Shown piece by piece: positions 36,334 to 44,557 of a stretch of 64,000 nucleotides of DNA; the stretch's first letter is position 1, and every line of letters starts with the position of its first letter. Source of the stretch: Pseudomonas fluorescens (GTDB taxonomy: Bacteria; Pseudomonadota; Gammaproteobacteria; Pseudomonadales; Pseudomonadaceae); the NCBI RefSeq assembly GCF_040448305.1, contig NZ_CP148752.1:4092001-4156000 (forward strand), read 5' to 3'. Both the position numbers and the translations under genes were made by a program. The notes beneath the pieces are model-generated. The model saw only the letters and a list, made by a program, of their open reading frames with translations. It made no database searches and was not told the DNA's origin.

Positions 36334-37473
36334 GTGCACATCGCCCGAACCGTTTTCCGCGACGACCATGAGATGTTCCGCACCACCGTGCGGCGTTTTT
36401 TCGAGCGTGAATGCCTGCCGCGCCAGGCCGCCTGGGACAAGGCCGGCCAGGTCGACCGGGAAACCTGGCTCAAGGCCGGCCGCGAAGGCCTGCTCGGCAT
36501 CACCCTGCCCACCGAATACGGTGGTGGCGGCGGCGATTTCGGCCACTGCGCGGTGTTCAACGAAGAGTTCGCCCGGGCTGGCGTGAGCGGCGCCTACTTC
36601 GGCATGCACTCCGACGTGATCGCCCCCTACATCAACCGTTGCGGCAACGAAGAACAGAAACAGAAATGGCTGCCGGGCATCTGCGCAGGCGAAATCATCC
36701 TCGCCATCGCCATGACCGAACCCGGCACCGGCAGCGACCTGAAAGCCGTGCGCACCACCGCCGTACGCGATGGCGACGAGTACGTGATCAATGGCAGCAA
36801 GACCTTCATCAGCAACGGCCTGACTGCCGACCTGGTGATCGTCGTGTGCAAGACCGACCCGGCCGCTGGCGCCAAGGGCATCAGCCTGATTGCCGTGGAA
36901 ACCGGCCGCGCCGGTTTCAATCATGGCCGCAAGCTGGAAAAGGTCGGCCAGCACGCCCAGGACACCGCCGAGCTGTTCTTCGACAACGTCCGTGTACCGG
37001 TGGGCAACCGCCTGGGCGAGGAAGGCCTGGGCTTCACCTACCTGATGGGGGAACTGCCCCAGGAGCGTTTTTCCATCGCCGTGTCCGCCGCCGCCAAACT
37101 TGAGCGCCTGCTGGAGCAGACCATCGAGTATGTGAAAGACCGCAAGGCCTTCAACCAGACCGTGTGGGACTTCCAGAACAGCAAATTCAAGCTCGCCGAC
37201 ATCAAGGCCCAGGCCACCGCCCTGCGGGTGATGGTCGACTACTACCTGGGCGAACACATGCGCCGACGGCTGACCCTGGAAGAAGCCGCCATCGCCAAGC
37301 TCCACACCACCGAAACCCTGTGGAAATGCATCGACGACATGGTCCAGCTGCACGGCGGCTACGGCTACATGATGGAGTACCCGATTGCCCGCGCGTTCGT
37401 CGACATGCGCGTCAACCGCATCTACGGCGGCACCAGTGAAGTCATGCGCGAAATGATCGCGCGCAAGCTCTGA
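36334..37473 (+). CDS. Acyl-CoA dehydrogenase, long-chain/isovaleryl type (paralogue)
   Basis: 379 residues from a GTG at 36334 with GAGGAG six bases upstream; this start aligns with the ATG of its paralogue at 27680 (MHINRTVYRED against VHIARTVFRDD). Motifs: LAIAMTEPGTGSDLKAVRTT, NGSKTFISNGL, catalytic Glu in GELPQERFSIA, and IYGGTSEVMRE. First gene of the operon acyl-CoA dehydrogenase, thiolase, two MaoC proteins, SDR. Confidence 0.93.
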   Translation: MHIARTVFRDDHEMFRTTVRRFFERECLPRQAAWDKAGQVDRETWLKAGREGLLGITLPTEYGGGGGDFGHCAVFNEEFARAGVSGAYFGMHSDVIAPYINRCGNEEQKQKWLPGICAGEIILAIAMTEPGTGSDLKAVRTTAVRDGDEYVINGSKTFISNGLTADLVIVVCKTDPAAGAKGISLIAVETGRAGFNHGRKLEKVGQHAQDTAELFFDNVRVPVGNRLGEEGLGFTYLMGELPQERFSIAVSAAAKLERLLEQTIEYVKDRKAFNQTVWDFQNSKFKLADIKAQATALRVMVDYYLGEHMRRRLTLEEAAIAKLHTTETLWKCIDDMVQLHGGYGYMMEYPIARAFVDMRVNRIYGGTSEVMREMIARKL

Positions 37474-37500
37474 ACCTCTCAAACAACAAGGAAAACAACG

Positions 37501-38685
37501 ATGAGCAATAAAGTGTTCGTTGCTGGCGTCGGCATGATCCAGTTCAAGAAACCGGGGACCAACGAGCCCTACGACATCATGGGTGAACAGGCGATTCGCC
37601 TGGCCCTGGCCGATTGCGGGCTGGACTTCAGTGACATCCAGCAGGCCTACGCCGGTTACGTCTACGGCGACTCCACCTGCGGCCAGAAAGCCCTGTACCG
37701 CGTGGGCATGACCGGTATCCCGCTGATCAACGTCAACAACAACTGCGCCACCGGCTCCAGCGCGCTGTTCCTGGCCCGGCAGGCCGTGGCCAGCGGTGCG
37801 GTGGACTGCGCCCTGGCATTTGGCTTCGAGCAGATGAATCCCGGCGCGTTGAAATCCGCCTGGACCGACCGCGCCCCGGCCACCGAGCGCGCCCTCAAGC
37901 TGACCAACGAACTGGTGGGCATGCCCGACCTGCCGACCGCCATCCGCCAGTTCGCCGGCGCCGGTTACGCACACATGCAGAAGTACGGCACCCGGCTGGA
38001 AACCTTCGCCAAAATCCGCGCCAAGGCCAGCCGCCATGCCGCCAACAACCCGCTGGCCGTATTCCGCAACGTAGTCACCCCTGAGGAAGTCCTGGCTGCG
38101 CCAATGTTGTGGGAAGGCGTGCTGACCCGCCTGATGGCCTGCCCGCCGACCTGCGGCGCCGCCGCGAGCATCGTGGTCTCCGAAGCTTTCGCAAAAAAGC
38201 ATGGCCTGCGCACCGACGTGCTGATGGCCGGCCAGGCCCTGACCACTGACCTGCCGAGCACCTACGACGCCAAGGACATGATCCGCGTGGTCGGTTTCGA
38301 CATGACCCGCATGGCCGCCGACATCGCCTACAACCAGGCGGGCATCGGTCCACAAGACATCGACGTGATCGAACTGCACGACTGCTTCGCGCAGAACGAG
38401 CTGCTGACCTACGAAGGCCTCGGCCTGTGCGCTGAAGGCGGCGCCGAGCAACTGGTCAACGACGGCGACAACACCTATGGCGGCCAGTGGGTGACCAACC
38501 CCTCCGGCGGCCTGCTCTCCAAGGGCCACCCGCTGGGCGCCACCGGCCTGGCCCAGTGCTACGAGCTGACTCATCAGCTGCGCGGCACCGCCGAACAACG
38601 CCAGGTGCCGAACGCGCGCATCGCCGTGCAGCACAACCTCGGTCTGGGCGGCGCCTGCGTCGTCACCGTGTACCAGAAAAACTGA
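37501..38685 (+). CDS. SCPx-type thiolase (paralogue)
   Basis: 394 residues, nucleophile Cys82 in NVNNNCATGSSA; HDCFAQNE and GHPLGATGLAQCYEL as in the thiolase at 25304. It removes a two- or three-carbon unit from a 3-ketoacyl-CoA. In actinobacterial sterol degradation, proteins of this family next to MaoC genes act as retro-aldolases with a DUF35 partner; no DUF35 protein is seen here, so thiolase activity is the simpler reading. It lies 27 bp after the dehydrogenase. Confidence 0.92.
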   Translation: MSNKVFVAGVGMIQFKKPGTNEPYDIMGEQAIRLALADCGLDFSDIQQAYAGYVYGDSTCGQKALYRVGMTGIPLINVNNNCATGSSALFLARQAVASGAVDCALAFGFEQMNPGALKSAWTDRAPATERALKLTNELVGMPDLPTAIRQFAGAGYAHMQKYGTRLETFAKIRAKASRHAANNPLAVFRNVVTPEEVLAAPMLWEGVLTRLMACPPTCGAAASIVVSEAFAKKHGLRTDVLMAGQALTTDLPSTYDAKDMIRVVGFDMTRMAADIAYNQAGIGPQDIDVIELHDCFAQNELLTYEGLGLCAEGGAEQLVNDGDNTYGGQWVTNPSGGLLSKGHPLGATGLAQCYELTHQLRGTAEQRQVPNARIAVQHNLGLGGACVVTVYQKN

Positions 38686-38714
38686 AGCGACCGGGTAATC
38701 AAGGAGTCACTCAG

Positions 38715-39155
38715 ATGATCGACAAGAAACACATCGGCAGACAACTGCCCACCTTCCTCGCCACCGCCGAAGCCGGGCAACTGCGCTTCTTCGCCAAGGC
38801 CACCGGGGAAACCAACCCGATCTACTTCGACGAGCAGGCCGCTCGCGATGCAGGGCATCCGAACCTGCCATTGCCACCGACCTTTCTGTTCTCACTGGAA
38901 TTCCAGATCCCGTCCAACGCCTGGCGCTTTGAGCTGGGCATCGTCACCGCGCGCATCCTGCACGGTGAGGAATCGTTCCGTTATCACCGCATGGCCTATG
39001 CCGGCGACACCCTGCGCTTCGACGTACGCATCGCCGACATCTACGAAAAAAAAGGCGGCGCGCTGGAATTCGTGGTGCGCGAGACCCGAGTCACCAACCA
39101 GCACGGTGAGCACGTCGCGGACCTGCGCAGCGTGCTCGTGCAGCGCAACAGCTGA
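38715..39155 (+). CDS. MaoC-like hot-dog protein lacking the catalytic dyad (hydratase subunit)
   Basis: 146 residues, FAS1-type MaoC N-terminal domain. Start at 38715 with AAGGAG upstream; the frame extends back into the thiolase gene but without reason. The hydratase signature D-x-N-P-x-H is degenerate here (GETNPIYFDE: E32 for Asp, Y37 for His), so it is probably the non-catalytic half. The next gene, 14 bp on, carries the intact signature. The two would form a heteromeric enoyl-CoA hydratase like ChsH1/ChsH2 or HadAB. Confidence 0.9.
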   Translation: MIDKKHIGRQLPTFLATAEAGQLRFFAKATGETNPIYFDEQAARDAGHPNLPLPPTFLFSLEFQIPSNAWRFELGIVTARILHGEESFRYHRMAYAGDTLRFDVRIADIYEKKGGALEFVVRETRVTNQHGEHVADLRSVLVQRNS

Positions 39156-39169
39156 AGCGGAGAACACTG

Positions 39170-39586
39170 ATGAACGCGATTAGCCTGGAAAAAATCAACA
39201 TCGGCGACACCCTGCCACCGCTGGCGCTGCCGCCGATCAACCGCACCACCCTGGCGCTGTTCGCCGGCGCGTCGGGCGACCACAACGCCATTCACATCGA
39301 CACCGACTACGCGCGCAAGGCCGGCATGGCCGACGTGTTCGCCCACGGCATGTTGTCGATGGCCTACCTCGGTCGCCTGCTGACCCAGTGGGTCGACCAG
39401 CGCCAAGTGCGCGAGTTCGGCGTGCGCTTTCTCGGCATCACCCACCTGGGCCACCAGATCAACTGCACCGGCACCGTGGTCGAGCGTTTTGACGTCGACG
39501 GCGAGCAACGCATCAAGGTTGAAGTGCGCACCACCAATCAATACGGCGAGACCAAGATCGTTGGTGACGCCGTGATCGCTCTGTAA
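39170..39586 (+). CDS. MaoC-like enoyl-CoA hydratase, catalytic subunit
   Basis: 138-residue single hot-dog domain with an intact R-specific hydratase motif, D37 and H42 in SGDHNAIHID. It hydrates a 2-enoyl-CoA, likely with its upstream partner. The C-terminal strand block (VRFLGITHLGHQINCTGTV) is normal for the family. Confidence 0.92.
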   Translation: MNAISLEKINIGDTLPPLALPPINRTTLALFAGASGDHNAIHIDTDYARKAGMADVFAHGMLSMAYLGRLLTQWVDQRQVREFGVRFLGITHLGHQINCTGTVVERFDVDGEQRIKVEVRTTNQYGETKIVGDAVIAL

Positions 39587-39616
39587 ACAAACCCAAGAAT
39601 TGAGGAGCAACACCCC

Positions 39617-40441
39617 ATGGCAAAACTCGAAGGCAAAGTAGCACTGGTCACCGGTTCCGGTCGTGGCATCGGCCAGCAGATCGCCCTGAAACTGGCGAGC
39701 GAAGGCGCGCGTATCGTGATCAACGACCTCGACGCCGATCCGGCCCACGAGACTGCGCAACTGATCCGCAAGATGGGTGGCGAAGCCGCCGTCTGCCACG
39801 GCAACGTCAGCGCCCCGGACTTCGCCGAGCGCTACATCAAGACCGCGATGGACAACTTCAACGGCATCGACATCATCGTCAACAACGCCGGCTACACCTG
39901 GGACGACGTGATCCAGAAGATGACCGACGAGCAGTGGTACGCGATTCTCGACTGCCACATGACCGCACCGTTCCGCATCCTGCGTGCCGCCTACCCGATC
40001 ATCAAGGCGCAGGCCCAGGCGGACGCCGCAGCAGAGCGCGAAGTGTTCCGCAAAGTGGTGAACATCTCGTCGGTCTCGGCCCTCAACGGCAATGCCGGGC
40101 AGATGAACTACTCCTCGGCCAAGGCCGGCGTACTGGGCATGACCCGCGCGCTGGCACGTGAATGGGGCCGTTTCAAGGTCAACGTCAACGCCGTGGCCTT
40201 CGGTTTCATCGAAACCCGCATGACCAGCGCCGACGCCCATGCCGGTGCCACGGTGAACATCGAAGGCCGTGACATCCGCGTCGGCATCAGCCCGGAAGCG
40301 GCAAAGTCCTTCGCGCAGCGCAACCCGTTGGGCCGCCCGGGCACCACGAAGGAAGCGGCCGACGCCGTGTACCTGTTCTGCTCGCCGGAGTCGAACTACA
40401 TCACGGCCCAGACCATCGCGGTGGCCGGCAATCTGCAGTAA
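39617..40441 (+). CDS. SDR-family 3-hydroxyacyl-CoA dehydrogenase/reductase
   Basis: 274 residues, classical SDR: cofactor loop TGSGRGIG, NNAGY, catalytic Ser in NISSVSAL, YSSAK as YxxxK. Asp after the second strand (INDLDAD) favours NAD(H). It likely oxidises the 3-hydroxyacyl-CoA from the MaoC hydratase to the 3-keto form used by the thiolase. Last gene of the operon, followed by a strong terminator. Confidence 0.92.
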   Translation: MAKLEGKVALVTGSGRGIGQQIALKLASEGARIVINDLDADPAHETAQLIRKMGGEAAVCHGNVSAPDFAERYIKTAMDNFNGIDIIVNNAGYTWDDVIQKMTDEQWYAILDCHMTAPFRILRAAYPIIKAQAQADAAAEREVFRKVVNISSVSALNGNAGQMNYSSAKAGVLGMTRALAREWGRFKVNVNAVAFGFIETRMTSADAHAGATVNIEGRDIRVGISPEAAKSFAQRNPLGRPGTTKEAADAVYLFCSPESNYITAQTIAVAGNLQ

Positions 40442-40448
40442 CTGTTCA

Positions 40449-40482
40449 CGCCGCCGCACCGATCAGGCGCGGCGGCGTTGTT
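40449..40482 (+). terminator. Rho-independent terminator of the plus-strand beta-oxidation operon
   Basis: CGCCGCCGC (40449-40457) and GCGGCGGCG (40469-40477), perfect 9-bp GC stem, followed by TTGTTT. Confidence 0.85.
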
Positions 40483-40508
40483 TGAGATTGATGACCGCAG
40501 GATCACCC

Positions 40509-41153
40509 ATGAACATGACTGAAACCAATATCCGCCAGGCTGCCATCAAACTGATCTCGCGTAATGGCTACGGGTCGATGAGCCTGCGTCAACTGGCAAC
40601 CGAATCGGGGATCAACGCCTCGACGCTGTACCTCTATTACCAAGGCAAAGGCGAGTTGCTGCTGGAGCTGATCCTCGAATACTTCGAGGCAATGTCCCAG
40701 GAGTGGGCCCGGTGCCGCCCCGCCGTAGCGCGTGCCGATTTCAAACTCCGCGCTTTCGTGGCCTGCCATGTGCGTTATCACCTGGAACATCAGGACCAGG
40801 CAGTACTCGGCAACCTGGAATTCAGGAGCCTGGACGAAAATTCGCTGGCATTGGTGCGCCAGGCCCGTCGGGTTTACCTCAAAGACGTGCAAGATCTGCT
40901 GGAACAAGGCGTGCGTGAAGGCTCGCTCAGCTGCGCCGAACCCAAACTGATGGCGCGCACCCTGTTCAACATGCTCACCCACGCCTGTGTCTGGTATCAG
41001 GCCGATGGCCGCTGGAGCGTCGACGAAGTGATCCGCCATTACTCGGAACTGGTGCTGAAAATGCTCGGTGCCGCGCCCATCGCATCACCTCGCCCACCCG
41101 TGCGTCGTGTGGCCATTACACGCCGCGCTGTGCCGATGGAGGCAGTTTCATGA
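40509..41153 (+). CDS. TetR-family regulator
   Basis: 214 residues. N-terminal helix-turn-helix at about residues 8-52 (NIRQAAIKLISRNGYGSMSL, then GINASTLYLYYQGKGELL), C-terminal ligand/dimer domain. Probably a repressor that responds to an acyl-CoA or the island substrate. It overlaps the next gene by 4 bp (ATGA). No palindrome other than the island operator was noticed nearby, so its own target is open; it could compete for the island operator. Confidence 0.92.
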   Translation: MNMTETNIRQAAIKLISRNGYGSMSLRQLATESGINASTLYLYYQGKGELLLELILEYFEAMSQEWARCRPAVARADFKLRAFVACHVRYHLEHQDQAVLGNLEFRSLDENSLALVRQARRVYLKDVQDLLEQGVREGSLSCAEPKLMARTLFNMLTHACVWYQADGRWSVDEVIRHYSELVLKMLGAAPIASPRPPVRRVAITRRAVPMEAVS

Positions 41154-41782
41154 GCGACCTCATGCAACCCTTTTCCATGGCCGGCAAAACCGTATTGGTA
41201 GCCGATGCCACCACCCGGCTCGGCACCCATTTCGCCCGACTGATCAGCCTCGCCGGCGCCCGGGTAGCCCTCGGCGCGCAACGCCCCGCACAGCTTGAGC
41301 AGCTGGAAGCCGACCTGCGCTGGGAGGGTGGTGAAGTGCTGATCGTCAGCCTCGACAGCGCCCGCCGTCCCAGCATCGAAGCGGCGCTTGAGGCCGTCGA
41401 GGAGCGCTTCGGCAGCATCGATGTACTGATCAACAACAGCGCCGAGCGCGAGCACGTGGCGCTGAACAATCACCTGGTCCATTGCACCAGCCTGCGCATG
41501 ATCAAGGCCGAACGTGGCGGCAGCATCGTTAACATCGAACCGCCGCCCCGCCCGATCAGCGAGCCCAACCCTTGTTTGCGCTCCAACAGCAGCCTGATCC
41601 GCATGAGCCGGGCCATGGCCCAGTCGCTGACGCCGCATCGGATTCGGGTCAATGTGATTGCCGCCGGACGCGGCAAGGACACGGGTCTGCAGGAGCTCAA
41701 CGGGCCCTTGCTATTGCTGGCCAGTGGCGCGGGTGCCAGCGTCACCGGTGCGGTGTTGCATATCGACAACCACACCACCTGA
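41150..41782 (+). CDS. Degenerate SDR-fold protein, catalytic residues lost
   Basis: 210 residues of Rossmann SDR type (AGKTVLVADATTRLGTHFAR, VLINNSAE, IRVNVIAAGRGKDTG, VTGAVLHID). The cofactor loop TGxxxGxG reads ADATTRLG, and the catalytic region has neither YxxxK nor the Ser block (IEPPPRPISEP, then NSSLIRMSRA). It also lacks about 40 residues relative to its intact neighbour at 39617. It is most likely not an oxidoreductase. It is coupled to the TetR gene, so a role as ligand sensor or partner protein is conceivable. The stop overlaps operator site F. Confidence 0.8.
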   Translation: MSDLMQPFSMAGKTVLVADATTRLGTHFARLISLAGARVALGAQRPAQLEQLEADLRWEGGEVLIVSLDSARRPSIEAALEAVEERFGSIDVLINNSAEREHVALNNHLVHCTSLRMIKAERGGSIVNIEPPPRPISEPNPCLRSNSSLIRMSRAMAQSLTPHRIRVNVIAAGRGKDTGLQELNGPLLLLASGAGASVTGAVLHIDNHTT

Positions 41783-41791
41783 TACGGGTGG
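41775..41791 (+). promoter_or_regulatory. Island operator, site F (sulfatase gene)
   Basis: CCACCTGATACGGGTGG, one mismatch from a perfect palindrome, overlapping the stop of the upstream SDR-like gene. GAACAT (41814-41819) lies 22 bp downstream, a weak -10; the centre is 84 bp before the sulfatase ATG. Confidence 0.7.
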
Positions 41792-41866
41792 CGTGTTGTT
41801 TCTGACGACCCTTGAACATCGGGACCGGTCGCCCTGCGCGACGCCCGTCAACAAGGAGCCAGTCAG

Positions 41867-43447
41867 ATGACTCGCATAAAAAAGTGGCTGCCGAAACTCG
41901 CCATGGTGGCGACAACGGTCATGGCAATGGCGGCGAATGCCGCTGACAAACCCAACATCCTGGTGATCTTCGGCGATGACATCGGCCAGACCAACATCAG
42001 CGCCTATTCCATGGGCGTGGTTGGCTACAAGACCCCGAACATCGACCGCATCGCTCACGAAGGCATGCTATTCACCGACTACTACGCGGAGAACAGCTGC
42101 ACGGCCGGACGGTCATCGTTTATCACTGGTCAGTCACCGCTGCGCACCGGCCTGACCAAGGTCGGCGTGCCGGGGGCACCGATCGGTATCCAGAAACGCG
42201 ACATCACCCTCGCCCAGGCCCTCAAGTCCCAGGGCTACGCCACCGGCCAGTTTGGCAAGAACCACTTGGGCGACAAGGATGAATTCCTGCCGACCAACCA
42301 CGGCTTCGACGAGTTCTTCGGCAACCTGTACCACCTCAACGCCGAAGAAGAACCCGAGCGCCCGTACTGGCCCAAGGACGACCCGGACTTCGTCAAATCC
42401 CGGACTCCCCGTGGCGTGATCCACAGCTACGCCGACGGCAAGATCGAAGACACCGGCGCACTGACCACCAAGCGCATGGAAACCATCGACGACGAAACCA
42501 CCGCCGCCGCGCAAGCGTTCATCGAGAAACAGGCCAAGGCGGAAAAGCCGTTCTTCGTCTGGATGAACACCACGCGCATGCACGTGTTCACCCACGTGCG
42601 TGAATCGATGAAGGGCCAGAGCGGCATGCCCGGCAACGATTACGCCGACGGCATGATCGAGCACGACGGCGACGTCGGCAAACTGCTAAAAACCCTCGAC
42701 GACCTGAAAATCACCGACAACACCATCGTCGTCTACACCACCGACAACGGTCCGAACCAGTTCTCCTGGCCGGACGCGGCGACCACGCCGTTCCGTAACG
42801 AGAAGAACTCCAACTGGGAGGGCGCCTATCGCGTACCGGCGATTGTGCGTTGGCCGGACAAGATCAAGGCCGGTGAAGTGTCCAACGAGATGTTCTCGGG
42901 CCTGGACTGGTTCCCTACCCTGCTCGCGGCGGCTGGCGATACCGAGGTGAAGGACAAGCTGTTGAAAGGCTGGGCACCGACTTCGGGCGGCACCAGTTTC
43001 AAGGTGCACCTGGATGGCTACAACCAGTTGCCCTACCTGACCGGTCGACAACCCAAAGGGGAACGTCGCGAGTTCTATTACTTCAACGACGACGGCGTGC
43101 TGGTGTCCATGCGCTTCGACAACTGGAAAGTGGTCTTCGCCGAACAGCGCGAACCCGGTGGTTTTGCGGTATGGAGCAGCCCGTTCGTGCCGCTGCGGGT
43201 GCCCAAGCTGTTCAACCTGCGCATGGACCCATATGAGCGGGCTGACCTGGTCTCGAACCAGTACAACGACTGGCTCGTGAAGAACTCCTACCTGCTGGCC
43301 GCGGGTGTGGCCAAGGCTGCGCGCTTCCTGCAGACCTTCATCGAGTACCCGCCGAGCCAGAAGCCCGCCAGTTTCAGCGTTGACCAGATTCGCGCGGCGG
43401 TCGACGCGAAAATCGAAGAGAGGCAGAAAAACCAGGCCAAACCGTAA
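41867..43447 (+). CDS. Secreted sulfatase (formylglycine type, arylsulfatase family)
   Basis: 526 residues. Signal peptide MTRIKKWLPKLAMVATTV with cleavage near ANA-ADK, so periplasmic or exported. The formylglycine signature is C78-T-A-G-R in ENSCTAGRSSF, metal ligands in FGDDIGQTN and YTTDNGPNQ. It hydrolyses a sulfate ester to an alcohol plus sulfate and needs a maturase encoded elsewhere. It stands alone behind island operator site F, which ties it to the branched acyl-CoA pathway; the freed alcohol could enter the alcohol/aldehyde dehydrogenase steps. Sulfur scavenging is the alternative. Confidence 0.92.
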   Translation: MTRIKKWLPKLAMVATTVMAMAANAADKPNILVIFGDDIGQTNISAYSMGVVGYKTPNIDRIAHEGMLFTDYYAENSCTAGRSSFITGQSPLRTGLTKVGVPGAPIGIQKRDITLAQALKSQGYATGQFGKNHLGDKDEFLPTNHGFDEFFGNLYHLNAEEEPERPYWPKDDPDFVKSRTPRGVIHSYADGKIEDTGALTTKRMETIDDETTAAAQAFIEKQAKAEKPFFVWMNTTRMHVFTHVRESMKGQSGMPGNDYADGMIEHDGDVGKLLKTLDDLKITDNTIVVYTTDNGPNQFSWPDAATTPFRNEKNSNWEGAYRVPAIVRWPDKIKAGEVSNEMFSGLDWFPTLLAAAGDTEVKDKLLKGWAPTSGGTSFKVHLDGYNQLPYLTGRQPKGERREFYYFNDDGVLVSMRFDNWKVVFAEQREPGGFAVWSSPFVPLRVPKLFNLRMDPYERADLVSNQYNDWLVKNSYLLAAGVAKAARFLQTFIEYPPSQKPASFSVDQIRAAVDAKIEERQKNQAKP

Positions 43448-43491
43448 GAAGCCTCTCACTCAGAAAGTCCTGGAGGACAAACACCGCACCC

Positions 43492-43582
43492 GTGGCGAGG
43501 GAGCTTGCTCCCGTTGGGTCGCGAAGCGACCCCAAAAAATGGGCCTGCTGCGCAGTCCAGCGGGAGCAAGCTCCCTCGCCAC
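43492..43582. repeat. Inverted REP-like pair of a second family
   Basis: GTGGCGAGGGAGCTTGCTCC (from 43492) and its exact inverse ending at 43582, 22-bp perfect arms. Between them GGGTCGC-GAA-GCGACCC forms a second stem. This repeat differs from the GGAGCGAGC type found elsewhere in the window. Confidence 0.88.
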
Positions 43583-43639
43583 ATTCGGAGCTTTATCGTC
43601 AAAGCGTGAAATTAAGCTTGGGCTAAGGTTGCTTCTTTA

Positions 43640-43677
43640 ATCTTCGACACTTTCGAGTAGTCGAGCATTTCGAAGAT
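43640..43677 (+). promoter_or_regulatory. Possible hairpin over the glycosyltransferase start codon
   Basis: ATCTTCGA (43640-43647) can pair with TCGAAGAT (43670-43677), and an inner TCGA/TCGA pair adds to it. The right arm includes the first two bases of the ATG at 43676, and no clear ribosome site precedes that ATG. Confidence 0.35.
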
Positions 43678-44482
43678 GGGTAGTGTCGATACAAACGCCA
43701 AGCCACCGTTCAGCATCGTTCTGGTTAATTACAAAACCCCCGAACTCACCAGGATCTGCCTGGAGCTGCTGCAGGAGCATGTCCAAAAATCAGGCATTGC
43801 GGTCTGGGTGGTGGATAACGGTTCGGCGGACGCCAGCGTCGAGTATTTGCGCTCGCTCGACTGGATCAACCTGATCGAGCGCGATGCCCCCACCAAAGAA
43901 CCAGGGCACATCGCCCACGGCAAAGCGCTGGACATGACGCTGGCCAGGGTCAATACCGACTACCTGTTCCTGATGCACACCGACACGTTCGTCTTCGATG
44001 CAAACGTCTTTGCGATGATGATGGACTACTGCACCAAGGATCAAAACGTCATCGCGGTCGGTTGCACGGAGCAACTCAACCGCGGACTGCCAAGGACTGC
44101 GTGGCGCTTTACTTCACGCCTGATCAAGCACCACTACCGACGCCTGAAGCAATCGCTGGGCCTGCGATCAAAGGAGCCGAAACCCTACCGGGAAACCTAC
44201 CTGAAAAGCTTTTGCACGCTATGGAATGGCAGGCTGATCAAGCAGCAGGGTTTGCATTTTCAGATCGATGACCGTGTGCCCGGTTATGAGCTGCAAGACC
44301 GCGTGATCGACCTTGGCTACAAAGTCGTGTTTCTTTCGCCCGGCAAAATCTTCAAGTACCTGGACCACGTCCAGTCCGGCACCGTCGCCGCGGCGGGCGG
44401 ATATGGCCAAGGTCATCGACGGACGAAAATGTACCAGGACATACTCAAGCGCTTCGGTGCGGCCAACACCTCGACGTCTTGA
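43676..44482 (+). CDS. Glycosyltransferase family 2 protein
   Basis: 268 residues. GT-A fold marks: FSIVLVNYKTPELT at the start, VVDNGSADASVEYL for nucleotide-sugar binding, and MHTDTFVFD near the metal/donor site. No membrane segment, so cytosolic or membrane-peripheral. The C-terminal FKYLDHVQSGT and Gly-rich end are less typical. It stands alone between a REP pair and a terminator; the sugar and acceptor are unknown. The ATG has no obvious ribosome site and lies in a possible hairpin. Confidence 0.85.
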   Translation: MGSVDTNAKPPFSIVLVNYKTPELTRICLELLQEHVQKSGIAVWVVDNGSADASVEYLRSLDWINLIERDAPTKEPGHIAHGKALDMTLARVNTDYLFLMHTDTFVFDANVFAMMMDYCTKDQNVIAVGCTEQLNRGLPRTAWRFTSRLIKHHYRRLKQSLGLRSKEPKPYRETYLKSFCTLWNGRLIKQQGLHFQIDDRVPGYELQDRVIDLGYKVVFLSPGKIFKYLDHVQSGTVAAAGGYGQGHRRTKMYQDILKRFGAANTSTS

Positions 44483-44493
44483 ATAATCCCGCG

Positions 44494-44537
44494 CCCACAA
44501 AAAAGCCCACTCACCGTTGCCGGTTCAGTGGGCTTTT
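44494..44537. terminator. Bidirectional terminator, dispersed cassette copy 1
   Basis: AAGCCCACT (44503-44511) with AGTGGGCTT (44527-44535), preceded by an A-run and followed by TTTT. The sequence around it (CCCACAAAAAA and GCCGGTTCAGTGGGCTTTT) recurs at 46804 and 49702. It serves the glycosyltransferase on plus and the cytochrome on minus. Confidence 0.85.
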
Positions 44538-44557
44538 CGCATCAGGCTGATACTGGC

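Noticed and set aside
36142..38634. Long minus-strand open frame (about 830 codons) opposite an acyl-CoA dehydrogenase and a thiolase
   Set aside because: Antisense of genes with intact catalytic residues; rich in Gly/Ala/His typical of mirror frames, no ribosome site.
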